DNA of 9,036 bases from Pseudomonadota bacterium (GTDB lineage: Bacteria > Pseudomonadota > Alphaproteobacteria > Rhizobiales > Beijerinckiaceae). A program made the position numbers and the translations under genes. Below, one piece after another: positions 1 through 6,741 of the stretch; the first letter of the stretch is position 1, and every line of letters starts with the position of its first letter. A model generated the notes under the pieces. That model was not told where the DNA came from. It saw only the letters and a program-made list of their open reading frames with translations, and made no database searches. The stretch spans positions 1-9,036 of the forward strand of contig JAFAEL010000107.1 of assembly GCA_023423995.1 (NCBI GenBank), in the 5' to 3' direction.

Positions 1-639
1 GGGCAGTTCCGTGCCGAAGGAGCGGCCTATCTGGACCACGAGGACGCCGACGAGGATTGCCCCCGCGAGCCCCCCGAGAAAGCCGGACCAGGTCTTCTTC
101 GGGCTGACGCGCGGCGCGAGCTTCGGCCCGCCGAGCGCCCGCCCGGTGAAATAGGCGGCCACGTCCGTCGTCCAGACGACGCCGAACATCCAGAGGATGC
201 CGATGGCGCCGAGTTCCGGCCGGTCGCGGATGATCACGGGAACGAGCGCGACCAGGGCGGCATAGCCGAACCCGGCGAGCGCCCATCCGCGATCGCGGCC
301 CCTGTCGGCGACGATCAGGAGCCCCGCGCAGGCGAGGACCAGGACGGCGAGTTCGGCCGACCAGCCCGTATCGAGCTTGTAGGCCACCACGAGCCCCGCG
401 AGACCGGCCGCGCACAAGGCCGCCAGCGTCGTCCGCGGCTCCGCCCGCGTGATCGTGATCCACTCGAACGCCATCGCGATGCCCGCCGCGAGCCAGAGCG
501 CGGCGAAGACGAAGCCGCCGAGCCACGTCGCCGCGAGGGCAACGGCAGCCAGGACGAGGCCGGAGAGGACCCGCAGGCGCAATTCGCTGCGACCGGGAGC
601 CGATCCCGGATGACGGCCCTGCTGGCCGGGTTCCGCCAT
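1..639 (-). CDS. cdsA: Phosphatidate cytidylyltransferase (CDP-diglyceride synthetase), 3' end cut by window edge
   Basis: Integral inner-membrane enzyme that converts phosphatidic acid and CTP to CDP-diacylglycerol, the precursor of bacterial phospholipids. I translated 213 residues from an ATG at 639 to the window edge with no stop. After a short polar N-terminus (about 1-20) come several hydrophobic segments (about 25-60, 74-87, 97-111, 121-137, 145-157). Then comes the family stretch with TDVAAYFTGR (158-167) and a SPKKTWSGFLGG block (179-190), which matches the conserved cytoplasmic region of CdsA. Family members are usually about 270-285 residues, so some 60-70 C-terminal residues, including the CDP-alcohol signature, lie outside the window. 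The start lies one base beyond the uppS stop, so translational coupling is likely. The order uppS-cdsA is conserved in many proteobacteria. Confidence is high for the family; only the C-terminal active-site signature could not be checked. Confidence 0.93.
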   Translation of the reverse strand, partial: MAEPGQQGRHPGSAPGRSELRLRVLSGLVLAAVALAATWLGGFVFAALWLAAGIAMAFEWITITRAEPRTTLAALCAAGLAGLVVAYKLDTGWSAELAVLVLACAGLLIVADRGRDRGWALAGFGYAALVALVPVIIRDRPELGAIGILWMFGVVWTTDVAAYFTGRALGGPKLAPRVSPKKTWSGFLGGLAGAILVGVLVVQIGRSFGTELP

Positions 640-640
640 G

Positions 641-1405
641 TCAGAGGGCCTTGCCGCTCCGCCCGCCGAAGCGGCGGTCGCGGCCGCGGAACTCGTCCAG
701 GGCCTGGTGGAGGGTATGCTCGTCGAAATCGGGCCAGAGGTCGGGCAGGAAGACGAATTCCGAATAGGCGGTCTGCCAGGGCAGGAAGTTCGAGATCCGC
801 ATCTCGCCGGAGGTGCGGATCACGAGATCCGGGTCGGGAATGCCGCGCGTGTCGAGGCAGGCCGAGATCGTGTCCATCCCGATCGCCTCGGGGTCGAGCT
901 CGCCGGCCTGGACCTTCCGGGCGATCTGGCGCATCGCCTCGACGATCTCCTGCCGGCCGCCGTAGTTGAACGCCACGATCAGGTTCAGGCCCGTGTTCCG
1001 CCGCGTCACCTCCTCCGCCTCGTCGAGGAGCAGGCGAATATCATCCGCCAGGCCGCCGCGCTGCCCGATCACCGTGACGCGCACGTTGTTCGCATGGAGC
1101 TGGGCGAGGTCGACCCGGATGAACCGCTTCAGCAGGCCGAAGAGGTCGGCGACCTCGTCGGCCGGCCGGCGCCAGTTCTCGGCCGAGAAGCCGTAGACGG
1201 TGAGGTGCTCGATGCCGACCGCGGCTGCCGCCCGCACAGCGCGACGCACCGCCTCGACGCCGCGGCGGTGTCCTTCGAGCCTGGGGAGGCCGCGCTTGGC
1301 GGCCCAGCGCCCGTTGCCGTCCATGATGATGGCGACGTGGCGCGGCACCGGACCGAGCTGGGGCTCCGTGGCAGCGAGGCTCAGTACGGTGGATTCGGAT
1401 GGCAT
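641..1405 (-). CDS. uppS: Isoprenyl transferase / (2Z,6E)-undecaprenyl diphosphate synthase
   Basis: Cytosolic cis-prenyltransferase that condenses isopentenyl diphosphate onto farnesyl diphosphate to give the C55 undecaprenyl diphosphate carrier used for peptidoglycan and other surface polymers. The 254-residue protein is of normal length. It carries the catalytic motif [10 protein letters not shown] (26-35; Asp29 corresponds to the catalytic Asp of E. coli UppS), GHRRG (45-49), FSAENW (73-78), and the C-terminal diphosphate-binding block [19 protein letters not shown] (193-211), followed by [14 protein letters not shown] (214-227). All key Arg, Ser and Glu positions expected of the family appear present. 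The ATG at 1405 has an AGGA element about 7 nt upstream. The gene starts 30 nt after frr and ends 1 nt before cdsA, so the three are probably co-transcribed. Chain length C55 is inferred from the family; a shorter or longer product cannot be excluded from sequence alone. Confidence 0.97.
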   Translation of the reverse strand: MPSESTVLSLAATEPQLGPVPRHVAIIMDGNGRWAAKRGLPRLEGHRRGVEAVRRAVRAAAAVGIEHLTVYGFSAENWRRPADEVADLFGLLKRFIRVDLAQLHANNVRVTVIGQRGGLADDIRLLLDEAEEVTRRNTGLNLIVAFNYGGRQEIVEAMRQIARKVQAGELDPEAIGMDTISACLDTRGIPDPDLVIRTSGEMRISNFLPWQTAYSEFVFLPDLWPDFDEHTLHQALDEFRGRDRRFGGRSGKAL

Positions 1406-1435
1406 GCTGGGTCCTGCTCGCCGAACTCGCGAAAC

Positions 1436-1999
1436 TTAGACCTGCATGATTTCCTTTTCTTTAGCGGCCACGACACCGTCGATCTCCGAGATGGTCTGGT
1501 CGGTCGCCTTCTGGACCTGGTCGGCCTGGCGCTTCCCGTCATCCTCGCTGATGTCGCCGTCCTTCTCCATCTTCTTCAGCGCGTCGAGGCCGTCGCGGCG
1601 CACGTGGCGGACCGCGATGCGGGCCTCCTCGGCGTATTTGTGCGCGACCTTCACCATCTCCTTGCGGCGCTGCTCGTTCATCTCGGGGATGCGCAGGCGG
1701 ATCACCTGCCCTTCCGTCTGCGGATTGAGGCCGAGGTCGGATTGGCGGATCGCCTTCTCGACGGCCCCGACCATTCCGCGGTCCCAGACCTGGATCGACA
1801 GGAGGCGCGGCTCGGGAACGCTGACGGTGGCGACCTGGGCCATCGACATGGTGGCGCCGTAGGCTTCGACCTGGATCGGCTCGACCAGGCTGGGGGTGGC
1901 GCGGCCCGTGCGCAGGCTCCCGAGATCGTGTTTCAGCGAGTTGATTGCGCCCTGCATGCGGCGCTTGAGATCGCTGACGTCAAAGGTCGTGGCGGCCAT
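1436..1999 (-). CDS. frr: Ribosome recycling factor
   Basis: RRF works with EF-G to split post-termination ribosomes into subunits. The product has 187 residues, close to the usual 185. The long-helix domain I is formed by residues about 1-30 and 107-187. Domain II is the beta-rich insert about 31-105. Visible family motifs are [11 protein letters not shown] (28-38), the EVAYG-like hinge region with EAYGATMSM (45-53), [13 protein letters not shown] (61-73), and the basic helix with [13 protein letters not shown] (131-143), which contains the conserved arginines that contact 23S rRNA. The start is an ATG at 1999 preceded by a modest purine stretch (AAGAGAA, about 9 nt upstream). It lies 52 nt after pyrH and 30 nt before uppS. 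The neighbourhood pyrH-frr-uppS-cdsA is a strongly conserved proteobacterial order, which supports the assignment independently. Confidence 0.97.
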   Translation of the reverse strand: MAATTFDVSDLKRRMQGAINSLKHDLGSLRTGRATPSLVEPIQVEAYGATMSMAQVATVSVPEPRLLSIQVWDRGMVGAVEKAIRQSDLGLNPQTEGQVIRLRIPEMNEQRRKEMVKVAHKYAEEARIAVRHVRRDGLDALKKMEKDGDISEDDGKRQADQVQKATDQTISEIDGVVAAKEKEIMQV

Positions 2000-2051
2000 G
2001 GAAGCAGTTCTCTTTTGAATTCTAAGCGATTACGCGCGGCGCCCGCGCGCA

Positions 2052-2768
2052 TCAAGGGGCGACGACGGTGGAGGCGGCCTCCCTATTCAGGATGGCCCTG
2101 ACGGAACTCGGCGAATGCACCGAGCCGACGATCACCGTGAGCCGGGACTCGCGCGCAAGCGCAAAGGCGGCGGTGTCCATCACCTTGAGGTCGCGCTGGA
2201 TCGCCTCGTCATGGGTAAGCCGGTCGTAGCGCACCGCCTTCGGATCAGTCTTCGGGTCGCTCGAATAGACCCCGTCGACCTGCGTCGCCTTGAGTACGGC
2301 TTCGCAGCGCAGCTCGGCGGCCCTCAGCACCGCGGCGGTGTCCGTGGTGAAGAAGGGGTTGCCCGTGCCGCCGGCCAGCACCACCACCTGGCCCCGGTCG
2401 AGATAGTGGAGCGCAGGCTGCCGCGCATAGGTCTCGCAGATCGTCGGCATGGAGACGGCCGACATGGTCCTGGCCGAGACGCCCGCCGCGTTCAGCGCGG
2501 TCTCGAGCGCGAGCGAGTTCATCACGGTCGCCATCATGCCCATGGAATCGGCGGTCGGCCGGTCGATCCACCCGGCCTGGCTCATCCGGGCACCCCGCAT
2601 GATGTTGCCGCCGCCGATGACGATCGCGAGTTCGATCCCCGTCTCGACCGTCGCCGCCACGTCGGCCGCGAGTTCGGCGAGCGTCTGGGGATGGAGCCAG
2701 TACCCATCGGGGGCGGCCAGGGCCTCCCCGGAAAGCTTCACGAGAACGCGCCGATACGGCCTTACCAC
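2052..2768 (-). CDS. pyrH: Uridylate kinase (UMP kinase)
   Basis: Cytosolic hexameric kinase of the amino-acid-kinase fold that phosphorylates UMP to UDP, normally activated by GTP and inhibited by UTP. I chose a GTG start at 2768, giving 238 residues. A GGGAG element (2778-2782) lies 9 nt upstream of this GTG, but it directly abuts the alternative in-frame TTG at 2777 (241 residues), which would leave no spacer. In the 238-residue numbering the motifs are KLSGEAL (11-17), the GGGN glycine loop (52-55), DRPTADSMGM (69-78) for UMP binding, GGTGNPFFTTDTAA (133-146), and KATQVDGVYSSDP (160-172). The last block usually reads KATKVDGVY; the Gln replacing the second Lys is a mild deviation. Spacing is 82 nt after tsf and 52 nt before frr. 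A hairpin in the tsf-pyrH gap may reduce read-through. The family call is secure; the start is an inference. Confidence 0.95.
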   Translation of the reverse strand: MVRPYRRVLVKLSGEALAAPDGYWLHPQTLAELAADVAATVETGIELAIVIGGGNIMRGARMSQAGWIDRPTADSMGMMATVMNSLALETALNAAGVSARTMSAVSMPTICETYARQPALHYLDRGQVVVLAGGTGNPFFTTDTAAVLRAAELRCEAVLKATQVDGVYSSDPKTDPKAVRYDRLTHDEAIQRDLKVMDTAAFALARESRLTVIVGSVHSPSSVRAILNREAASTVVAP

Positions 2769-2777
2769 AGATCCCAA

Positions 2778-2782
2778 CTCCC
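2778..2782 (-). promoter_or_regulatory. Shine-Dalgarno element that decides the pyrH start
   Basis: GGGAG on the minus strand. It sits 9 nt before the GTG at 2768 and 0 nt before the TTG at 2777, so it fits only the GTG. A second GGGA (2772-2775) is only 3 nt from the GTG and is less likely to be the main site. Confidence 0.55.
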
Positions 2783-2819
2783 AAACCCGAACGACGGCGC
2801 AGACACTAGTGCCGACATG

Positions 2820-2844
2820 AAAAGGGCGACCCTGAGGCCGCCCT
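2820..2844 (-). terminator. Hairpin with short U run just after tsf (weak terminator or attenuator)
   Basis: On the minus strand the tsf stop is followed within about 7 nt by a hairpin. The outer stem is AGGGCG paired with CGCCCT, then comes an A/C mismatch, a CC/GG inner stem and a four-base loop. The 3' arm runs into TTTT. The U run is short, so termination may be partial. The position between rpsB-tsf and pyrH agrees with known partial transcriptional separation of these genes in other proteobacteria. The structure was seen by eye; no folding energy was computed. Confidence 0.45.
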
Positions 2845-2850
2845 GATCAA

Positions 2851-3804
2851 TCAAGCCGCGGCGCCCTCGCCGTCCGGCTTCTTTCCGATTCCCGATTGCG
2901 CCGCCACCTCGGCCGCGAAATCGCTCTCTTCCTTCTCGATGCCCTCGCCGAGCGCGAAGCGGACGAAGCCCTTCAGCTCGACGGGCTTGCCGACCTTGGA
3001 GGAGGCCTCCTTCAGCATCTGCGCGACGGACTTGGACGGCTCGTACACGAAGGCCTGATCCAGGAGGGTGTGCTCCTTGTAGTAGCTCTTCAGGCCGCTC
3101 TCGACGATCTTGGCGAGCACGTTGTCCGGCTTGCCGGCGTTCTTCTCGCGCAGGATCGCGCTCTCGCGCTCCACGACGGCGGCATCGACGCCCGAGGCAT
3201 CGACCGCAACCGGGTTCATGGCCGCGATATGCGCCGCGATCTGGCGGCCGAGCGTCGAGAGCTCGCCGACATCGCCGGCCGATTCGAGCGCGACGATCAC
3301 GCCGATCTTGCCGAGGCCTTCCGAGACCTGGTTGTGGACGTAGGTCGCAACCACACCCTCGTTCACCTCGAGCTTGGCGACCCGGCGGATCGTCATGTTC
3401 TCGCCGATTGTGGCGACGAGCTCCTGGATCTTGTCCTTCAGCGTCGTCGTCGAGCCCGGCATGTGAGCGGCCTCGAGCGCCTCGACCGTCGGGGCGGCCA
3501 TGAGCGCGACCTTGGTCGCCTCGCGGACGAAGGCCTGGAACGCGTCGTTGCGGGCGACGAAGTCCGTCTCCGAGTTGATCTCGACCATCGCCGCAGAGCG
3601 GCCGGGGCTCTCGACGCCGACGAGGCCCTCGGCGGCCGTCCGGCCGGCCTTCTTGGCAGCCTTGGCGAGACCCTTCTTGCGCAGCCAGTCGACGGCGGCT
3701 TCGATGTCGCCCTGGGTTTCGTTGAGGGCGGCCTTGCAGTCCATCATGCCTGCGCCGGTCTTCTCGCGCAGGTCCTTCACCATTGCGGCGGTGACGGTCG
3801 CCAT
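2851..3804 (-). CDS. tsf: Elongation factor Ts
   Basis: EF-Ts is the guanine-nucleotide exchange factor that releases GDP from EF-Tu. The 317-residue product begins with a UBA-like N-terminal domain (about 1-55) holding the signature [16 protein letters not shown] (12-27). This is followed by the core with [12 protein letters not shown] (75-86), whose TDFV segment contacts the EF-Tu nucleotide-binding domain. The C-terminal part contains a dimerisation-type region rich in helices and ends in an Ala/Gly/Glu-rich tail. E. coli EF-Ts has 283 residues; somewhat longer versions of about 300-310 are common in alphaproteobacteria, so the length is not alarming. The start is an ATG at 3804 with several purine-rich Shine-Dalgarno candidates (AAGGAAGGA and AGGAC). 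It lies 84 nt downstream of rpsB, the canonical partner, and is followed by a terminator-like hairpin. Expected to be highly expressed and co-transcribed with rpsB. Confidence 0.97.
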   Translation of the reverse strand: MATVTAAMVKDLREKTGAGMMDCKAALNETQGDIEAAVDWLRKKGLAKAAKKAGRTAAEGLVGVESPGRSAAMVEINSETDFVARNDAFQAFVREATKVALMAAPTVEALEAAHMPGSTTTLKDKIQELVATIGENMTIRRVAKLEVNEGVVATYVHNQVSEGLGKIGVIVALESAGDVGELSTLGRQIAAHIAAMNPVAVDASGVDAAVVERESAILREKNAGKPDNVLAKIVESGLKSYYKEHTLLDQAFVYEPSKSVAQMLKEASSKVGKPVELKGFVRFALGEGIEKEESDFAAEVAAQSGIGKKPDGEGAAA

Positions 3805-3830
3805 TGTCCTGTTCCTTCCTTCAATTGCGG

Positions 3831-3855
3831 CGAAGCCGGCACGCGGCCGGCTTCG
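3831..3855 (-). repeat. Perfect inverted repeat in the rpsB-tsf spacer
   Basis: A 10-bp perfect stem (CGAAGCCGGC with GCCGGCTTCG) encloses a 5-nt loop, in the 84-nt gap between rpsB and tsf. On the minus strand it is followed by CGCAATTGAAGG rather than a T run, so it does not look like an intrinsic terminator. It may be an mRNA-stabilising or processing stem that sets the ratio of S2 to EF-Ts messages, or a protein-binding site. Its role is inferred; the symmetry is directly visible. Confidence 0.6.
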
Positions 3856-3888
3856 AAAAGGTCTTCTGGTCGGGGACCGGGCGGCTGG

Positions 3889-4908
3889 TTAGGCCGCGGC
3901 CTCGATCAGGTTCCGGGCCTGGCCCATCCAGTCGTCCCGGGTGATGCGGCCGTTCAGCTTGAGGTCCGCATCGAGCTTGGCGACGTCGTCGGGCTGCATC
4001 GCGCCGAGCTGCCAGTAGTGGAACACGCCGGCGTCGTTCAGCTTGTTGGCCAGCTGCGGGCCGACGCCCGTCAGCTTCGTCAGGTCGTCCGGCGCGCCGC
4101 GCGGAGCGGCCAGGAGCTCGAAGGCCTCGGTCGGCTCGGCGAACTCGGTGGTCTCGGCAACCGGCAGGTCCTCGAGGATCGGCGCTTCCTCCGCGCCGAG
4201 ATCGACGCCGAGATCGCCCTGGCTGCGGCCGATGCCGTCGACCGCCGCGCGGGCGATCAGGTCGCAATAGAGCGCGATGGCGCGGCCCGCGTCGTCATTG
4301 GCCGGGACCGGGTAGGCGATGCCGTCCGGATCGCAGTTCGTGTCGACGATTGCGGCGACCGGGATGCCGAGGCGGCCCGCCTCCTTGATGGCCAGCTGCT
4401 CCTTGTTCGTGTCGATCACGAACAGGAGGTCCGGCACGCCGCCCATGTCCTTGATGCCGCCGAGGGCCTTCTCCAGCTTCTCCTTCTCGCGGGAGAGCAT
4501 CAGGCGCTCTTTCTTGGTCAGGCCCGGGCCGCCGACGGACAGCGTCTCGTCGAGCGTGCGCAGGCGGCTGATCGAGCCGGAGATCGTCTTCCAGTTCGTC
4601 AGCATGCCGCCGAGCCAGCGGGAATTCACGTAGTACTGCGCCGAACGCTTCGCCGCCTCGGCGACGGCGTCGGAGGCCTGCCGCTTCGTGCCGACGAACA
4701 GCACGCGGCCGCCCTTGGCGACCGTGTCGCTCACCGCCTGCAGGGCGCGGTGCAGCATCGGCACGGTCTGCGCGAGGTCGATGATGTGGATGTTGTTGCG
4801 GGTGCCGAAGATGTAGGTCGACATCTTCGGGTTCCAGCGGTGGGCCTGGTGGCCGAAATGCGCGCCCGCCTCGAGGAGCTGACGCATCGAAAAATCAGGA
4901 AGTGCCAA
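3889..4908 (-). CDS. rpsB: 30S ribosomal protein S2 with C-terminal helix-hairpin-helix-like extension
   Basis: S2 is a late-assembling 30S protein that holds S1 on the ribosome. Residues 1 to about 225 are canonical S2, with [19 protein letters not shown] (11-29), [14 protein letters not shown] (32-45), the FVGTKRQA block (71-78), [15 protein letters not shown] (92-106) and [19 protein letters not shown] (159-177). The protein is 339 residues against about 241 in E. coli. The excess is an acidic linker (about 230-270) and a compact domain (about 274-336) that starts [21 protein letters not shown] and ends [15 protein letters not shown]. The [10 protein letters not shown] part is a helix-hairpin-helix-like motif; similar tails are known in alphaproteobacterial S2. 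The start is a TTG at 4908 with GGAGAG 4 nt upstream (GGAG core 6 nt away). The first Met is residue 8, too far inside the conserved N-terminus. tsf follows after 84 nt. Confidence 0.97.
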   Translation of the reverse strand: MALPDFSMRQLLEAGAHFGHQAHRWNPKMSTYIFGTRNNIHIIDLAQTVPMLHRALQAVSDTVAKGGRVLFVGTKRQASDAVAEAAKRSAQYYVNSRWLGGMLTNWKTISGSISRLRTLDETLSVGGPGLTKKERLMLSREKEKLEKALGGIKDMGGVPDLLFVIDTNKEQLAIKEAGRLGIPVAAIVDTNCDPDGIAYPVPANDDAGRAIALYCDLIARAAVDGIGRSQGDLGVDLGAEEAPILEDLPVAETTEFAEPTEAFELLAAPRGAPDDLTKLTGVGPQLANKLNDAGVFHYWQLGAMQPDDVAKLDADLKLNGRITRDDWMGQARNLIEAAA

Positions 4909-4912
4909 GGTT

Positions 4913-4918
4913 CTCTCC
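4913..4918 (-). promoter_or_regulatory. Shine-Dalgarno element supporting the TTG start of rpsB
   Basis: GGAGAG on the minus strand; its GGAG core ends 6 nt before the TTG at 4908. No in-frame ATG has comparable support, and the next Met lies seven codons inside the conserved S2 N-terminus. Confidence 0.65.
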
Positions 4919-4968
4919 GGTTATGCCGCCGCGGCGCGAAGTGGCCCGGCGGGTGCCGGACACCGGAT

Positions 4969-4990
4969 GCCTCATTGCAAATCATGAGGC
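4969..4990 (-). promoter_or_regulatory. Stem-loop in the rpsB 5' leader
   Basis: A 7-bp perfect stem, GCCTCAT with ATGAGGC, around an 8-nt loop. It lies about 60 nt upstream of the rpsB start and downstream of the predicted promoter, so it would be part of the mRNA leader. In several bacteria S2 represses its own message through leader structures; whether this stem does so is untested. The A/T-containing stem stands out in an otherwise very GC-rich leader. Confidence 0.4.
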
Positions 4991-5015
4991 CGCAACCGCG
5001 TGTGGAATACGCGCG

Positions 5016-5044
5016 CATATAGATGTCACGCGGCGGGAAGGCAA
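5016..5044 (-). promoter_or_regulatory. Predicted sigma-70-type promoter for rpsB-tsf
   Basis: On the minus strand, CTTGCC(T) with hexamer TTGCCT (5039-5044) is separated by 17 nt from TATATG (5016-5021). This fits housekeeping promoters of alphaproteobacteria (CTTG-type -35, TATA-type -10). The expected transcription start is near 5009, giving a leader of about 100 nt. The region lies between the DUF971 stop (5082) and rpsB and is the only well-spaced promoter I see for the whole minus-strand cluster. Confidence 0.6.
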
Positions 5045-5081
5045 GGCGAGCGCGCCTCGCGGGCGCGGGCGCGTTCTGCTT

Positions 5082-5456
5082 TTACGCGATCCCGGGCCTG
5101 TCGCGATCGAGCCCCTTTTGGAGCAGACGGGCCTCGTAGTCCCGCATGATCTCCGCCTGGCGCAGCCCCATGTCGAGCAGGAAGCCCCAGCCATAGATTC
5201 CGCTCGAATGCCCATCGTCGAAGGCGAGGCGGACGGCGTAGTTCCCGACCGGATCCACCCGCAGGATGCGGACGTTCCGCTTGCCGGCGACGAGCTTGCG
5301 CTCGCTCGGCCCATGCCCCTGCACCTCCGCCGAGGGGCTTTCCACGCGCAGGAGTTCCGCCGGCACCTCGACCCGCCGTCCGTCCTCGAAGGAGACGGCG
5401 AGCACGCGCTTGTCGGAGAGAAGCCGAATCTCGGTCGGCCAGAGGTCCTGCGTCAC
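5082..5456 (-). CDS. DUF971 domain protein (gamma-butyrobetaine hydroxylase-like N-terminal domain)
   Basis: A 124-residue soluble protein formed almost wholly by a DUF971 domain. Family blocks are an N-terminal strand pair with VSFEDGRRVEVPAELLRVESPSAE (21-44) and the hallmark VGNYAVRLAFDDGHSSGIYGW (70-90), followed by a helix ending in a charged tail. The domain is found alone in many proteobacteria, as the N-terminal domain of gamma-butyrobetaine hydroxylase, and fused to Mrp/ApbC-type iron-sulfur carriers and plant HCF101. This hints at, but does not prove, an iron-sulfur or metal-related role. No oxygenase catalytic domain is present, so it is not a hydroxylase. The start is a GTG at 5456 with only a weak GGA upstream. 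A small GCGAG/CTCGC inverted repeat (5046-5060) lies beyond the stop without a T run. The gene is divergent from moaA; its biochemical function is unknown. Confidence 0.85.
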   Translation of the reverse strand: MTQDLWPTEIRLLSDKRVLAVSFEDGRRVEVPAELLRVESPSAEVQGHGPSERKLVAGKRNVRILRVDPVGNYAVRLAFDDGHSSGIYGWGFLLDMGLRQAEIMRDYEARLLQKGLDRDRPGIA

Positions 5457-5485
5457 ACGTCGGATCCACTCATGCGGGTGAACGA

Positions 5486-5514
5486 TTTACGGTCCAGATA
5501 GGACACCCTACATT
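5486..5514 (+). promoter_or_regulatory. Candidate promoter for moaA
   Basis: TTTACG (5486-5491), a 17-nt spacer, then TACATT (5509-5514), each matching the sigma-70 hexamers at four of six positions. A start near 5521 would leave a leader of only about 30 nt, too short for a molybdenum-cofactor riboswitch. No convincing opposite-strand promoter for the DUF971 gene was found in the same 94-bp gap. Confidence 0.35.
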
Positions 5515-5550
5515 AGCCGAGAGCAGCTCGCCCCGGGAACCGGCACCAGC

Positions 5551-6585
5551 ATGTCAGCCATCATTGCTCCGTCCGGCGCGGTCGACGCCCGGACGAACCT
5601 CGTCGATCCGTTCGGCCGGCACGTGACCTACCTCCGGGTCTCCGTGACGGACCGCTGCGACCTCCGCTGCGTCTATTGCATGGCGGAGGAGATGACCTTC
5701 CTGCCGAAGCGCGACCTCCTCACCCTCGAGGAGTTGGACCGCGTCTGCTCGGCCTTCGTCCGCAAGGGCGTGCGCAAGCTGCGGATCACGGGCGGCGAGC
5801 CGCTGGTGCGGCGTGACATTATGAGTCTGTTCCGGTCTCTCTCGCGGCATCTCGAGACGGACGCGCTGGACGAGCTCACCCTCACGACCAACGGCACGCT
5901 GCTGACGCGCTATGCGGCGGAACTCGCCGAATGCGGCGTCCGCCGGCTCAACGTGTCCGTCGACTCGCTCGACCCCGAGCGCTTCCGCCGCATCACGCGG
6001 CGGGGCGATCTCGCGCAGGTCATGCGCGGCCTCGACGCCGCCCAGGCGGCCGGCATCAAGGTGAAGATCAACGCGGTCGCCCTGAAGGGCGTGAACGAGG
6101 ACGAGATCGAGCCCATGGTCGCCTGGGCGCATGGGCGCGGCATGGACCTGACCTTCATCGAGGTCATGCCCATGGGCGACATCGAGCCGGAGCGAATTGA
6201 GCAGTTCATGCCGCTCTCGGTCGTGCGCGAGCGACTCGCTGCGTCCTATACTCTTACGGACACGAGCGAGCGCACGGGCGGGCCCGCGCGCTACGTGCGC
6301 GTGGCGGAGACGGGCGGGCGCATCGGCTTCATCACGCCCCTCACCCACAATTTCTGCGAAAGCTGCAACCGCGTCCGACTCACCTGCACCGGGCAGCTCT
6401 TCATGTGCCTCGGCCAGGAGGACGCCGCCGACCTGCGCGGCGCGATGCGGGGCTCCGAGGGCGACGAGCGCCTGGAGGCCGCCATAGACGAGGCGATCGG
6501 CCGCAAGCCCAAGGGGCACGACTTCGTCATCGAGCGCCAATCCAGGCCGGCAGTGCCGCGCCACATGAGCGTGACGGGGGGCTGA
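5551..6585 (+). CDS. moaA: GTP 3',8-cyclase MoaA (molybdenum cofactor biosynthesis)
   Basis: Radical-SAM enzyme that, with MoaC, converts GTP to cyclic pyranopterin monophosphate, the first step of molybdenum cofactor synthesis. It is 344 residues long, typical of the family. The N-terminal 4Fe-4S cluster that binds S-adenosylmethionine is held by Cys36, Cys40 and Cys43 in [15 protein letters not shown] (81-84) binds the SAM amino group. TTNGTLL (112-118) and NVSVDSLD (134-141) are further barrel motifs. The second, substrate-binding cluster is held by Cys269, Cys272 and Cys286 in the [21 protein letters not shown] block. The C-terminus ends in GG, needed in MoaA to deliver the tail into the active site. 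The start is an ATG at 5551 with a poor Shine-Dalgarno sequence; the conserved region begins near residue 18, so a slightly later start cannot be ruled out. No other moa gene is in the window. Confidence 0.97.
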   Translation: MSAIIAPSGAVDARTNLVDPFGRHVTYLRVSVTDRCDLRCVYCMAEEMTFLPKRDLLTLEELDRVCSAFVRKGVRKLRITGGEPLVRRDIMSLFRSLSRHLETDALDELTLTTNGTLLTRYAAELAECGVRRLNVSVDSLDPERFRRITRRGDLAQVMRGLDAAQAAGIKVKINAVALKGVNEDEIEPMVAWAHGRGMDLTFIEVMPMGDIEPERIEQFMPLSVVRERLAASYTLTDTSERTGGPARYVRVAETGGRIGFITPLTHNFCESCNRVRLTCTGQLFMCLGQEDAADLRGAMRGSEGDERLEAAIDEAIGRKPKGHDFVIERQSRPAVPRHMSVTGG

Positions 6586-6610
6586 CCGAAGCCCTCCCGG
6601 TCGGCGCTGC

Positions 6611-6640
6611 ACCGAGCCGAACCACTCGGTCTTTAGTCTA
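6611..6640 (+). terminator. Weak terminator-like hairpin after moaA
   Basis: A 6-bp stem, ACCGAG with CTCGGT, and an 8-nt loop, followed by CTTTAGTCTA, begins 25 nt after the moaA stop. The T content is modest, so this is only a candidate. The rest of the 156-nt moaA-dctQ gap contains a GGCGGC/GCCGCC inverted repeat (6651-6671) and a T6 run (6695-6700). I see no well-spaced promoter in it, although one must exist unless dctQ is read through from moaA. Confidence 0.3.
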
Positions 6641-6741
6641 TCTTCGACTTGGCGGCTTGACGCTGGCCGCCTCCTGCCCTTGAGGTTGCCGCGATTTTTT
6701 GACGGACGCCGCCCGACGAAGCGGCGCCAGAGGGAAAACGC

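Noticed and set aside
2019..2047. Promoter directly upstream of frr (TAGAAT on the minus strand)
   Set aside because: The -10-like hexamer is good, but the position 17 nt upstream reads CGCGGG, and the resulting leader would be only about 12 nt.
2033..2049. CGCGC/GCGCG inverted repeat just after the pyrH stop as a terminator
   Set aside because: The stem is only 5 bp of alternating GC, expected by chance at this base composition, and no T run follows.
638..2101. 487-codon open frame on the plus strand opposite uppS and frr
   Set aside because: Antisense to two clear housekeeping genes and of low-complexity composition.
2896..5022. 708-codon open frame on the plus strand opposite tsf and rpsB
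   Set aside because: It lies wholly antisense to two certain genes. Its Arg/Asp/His/Leu-rich, domain-free translation is typical of the antisense frame of GC-rich coding DNA.
5457..5550. Molybdenum-cofactor riboswitch upstream of moaA
   Set aside because: The gap is 94 bp and the likely leader about 30 nt, too short for the known element; no matching helices were seen.
6695..6700. T6 run before dctQ as the tail of an intrinsic terminator
   Set aside because: The GGCGGC/GCCGCC repeat ends more than 20 nt before it, so stem and T run are not contiguous.
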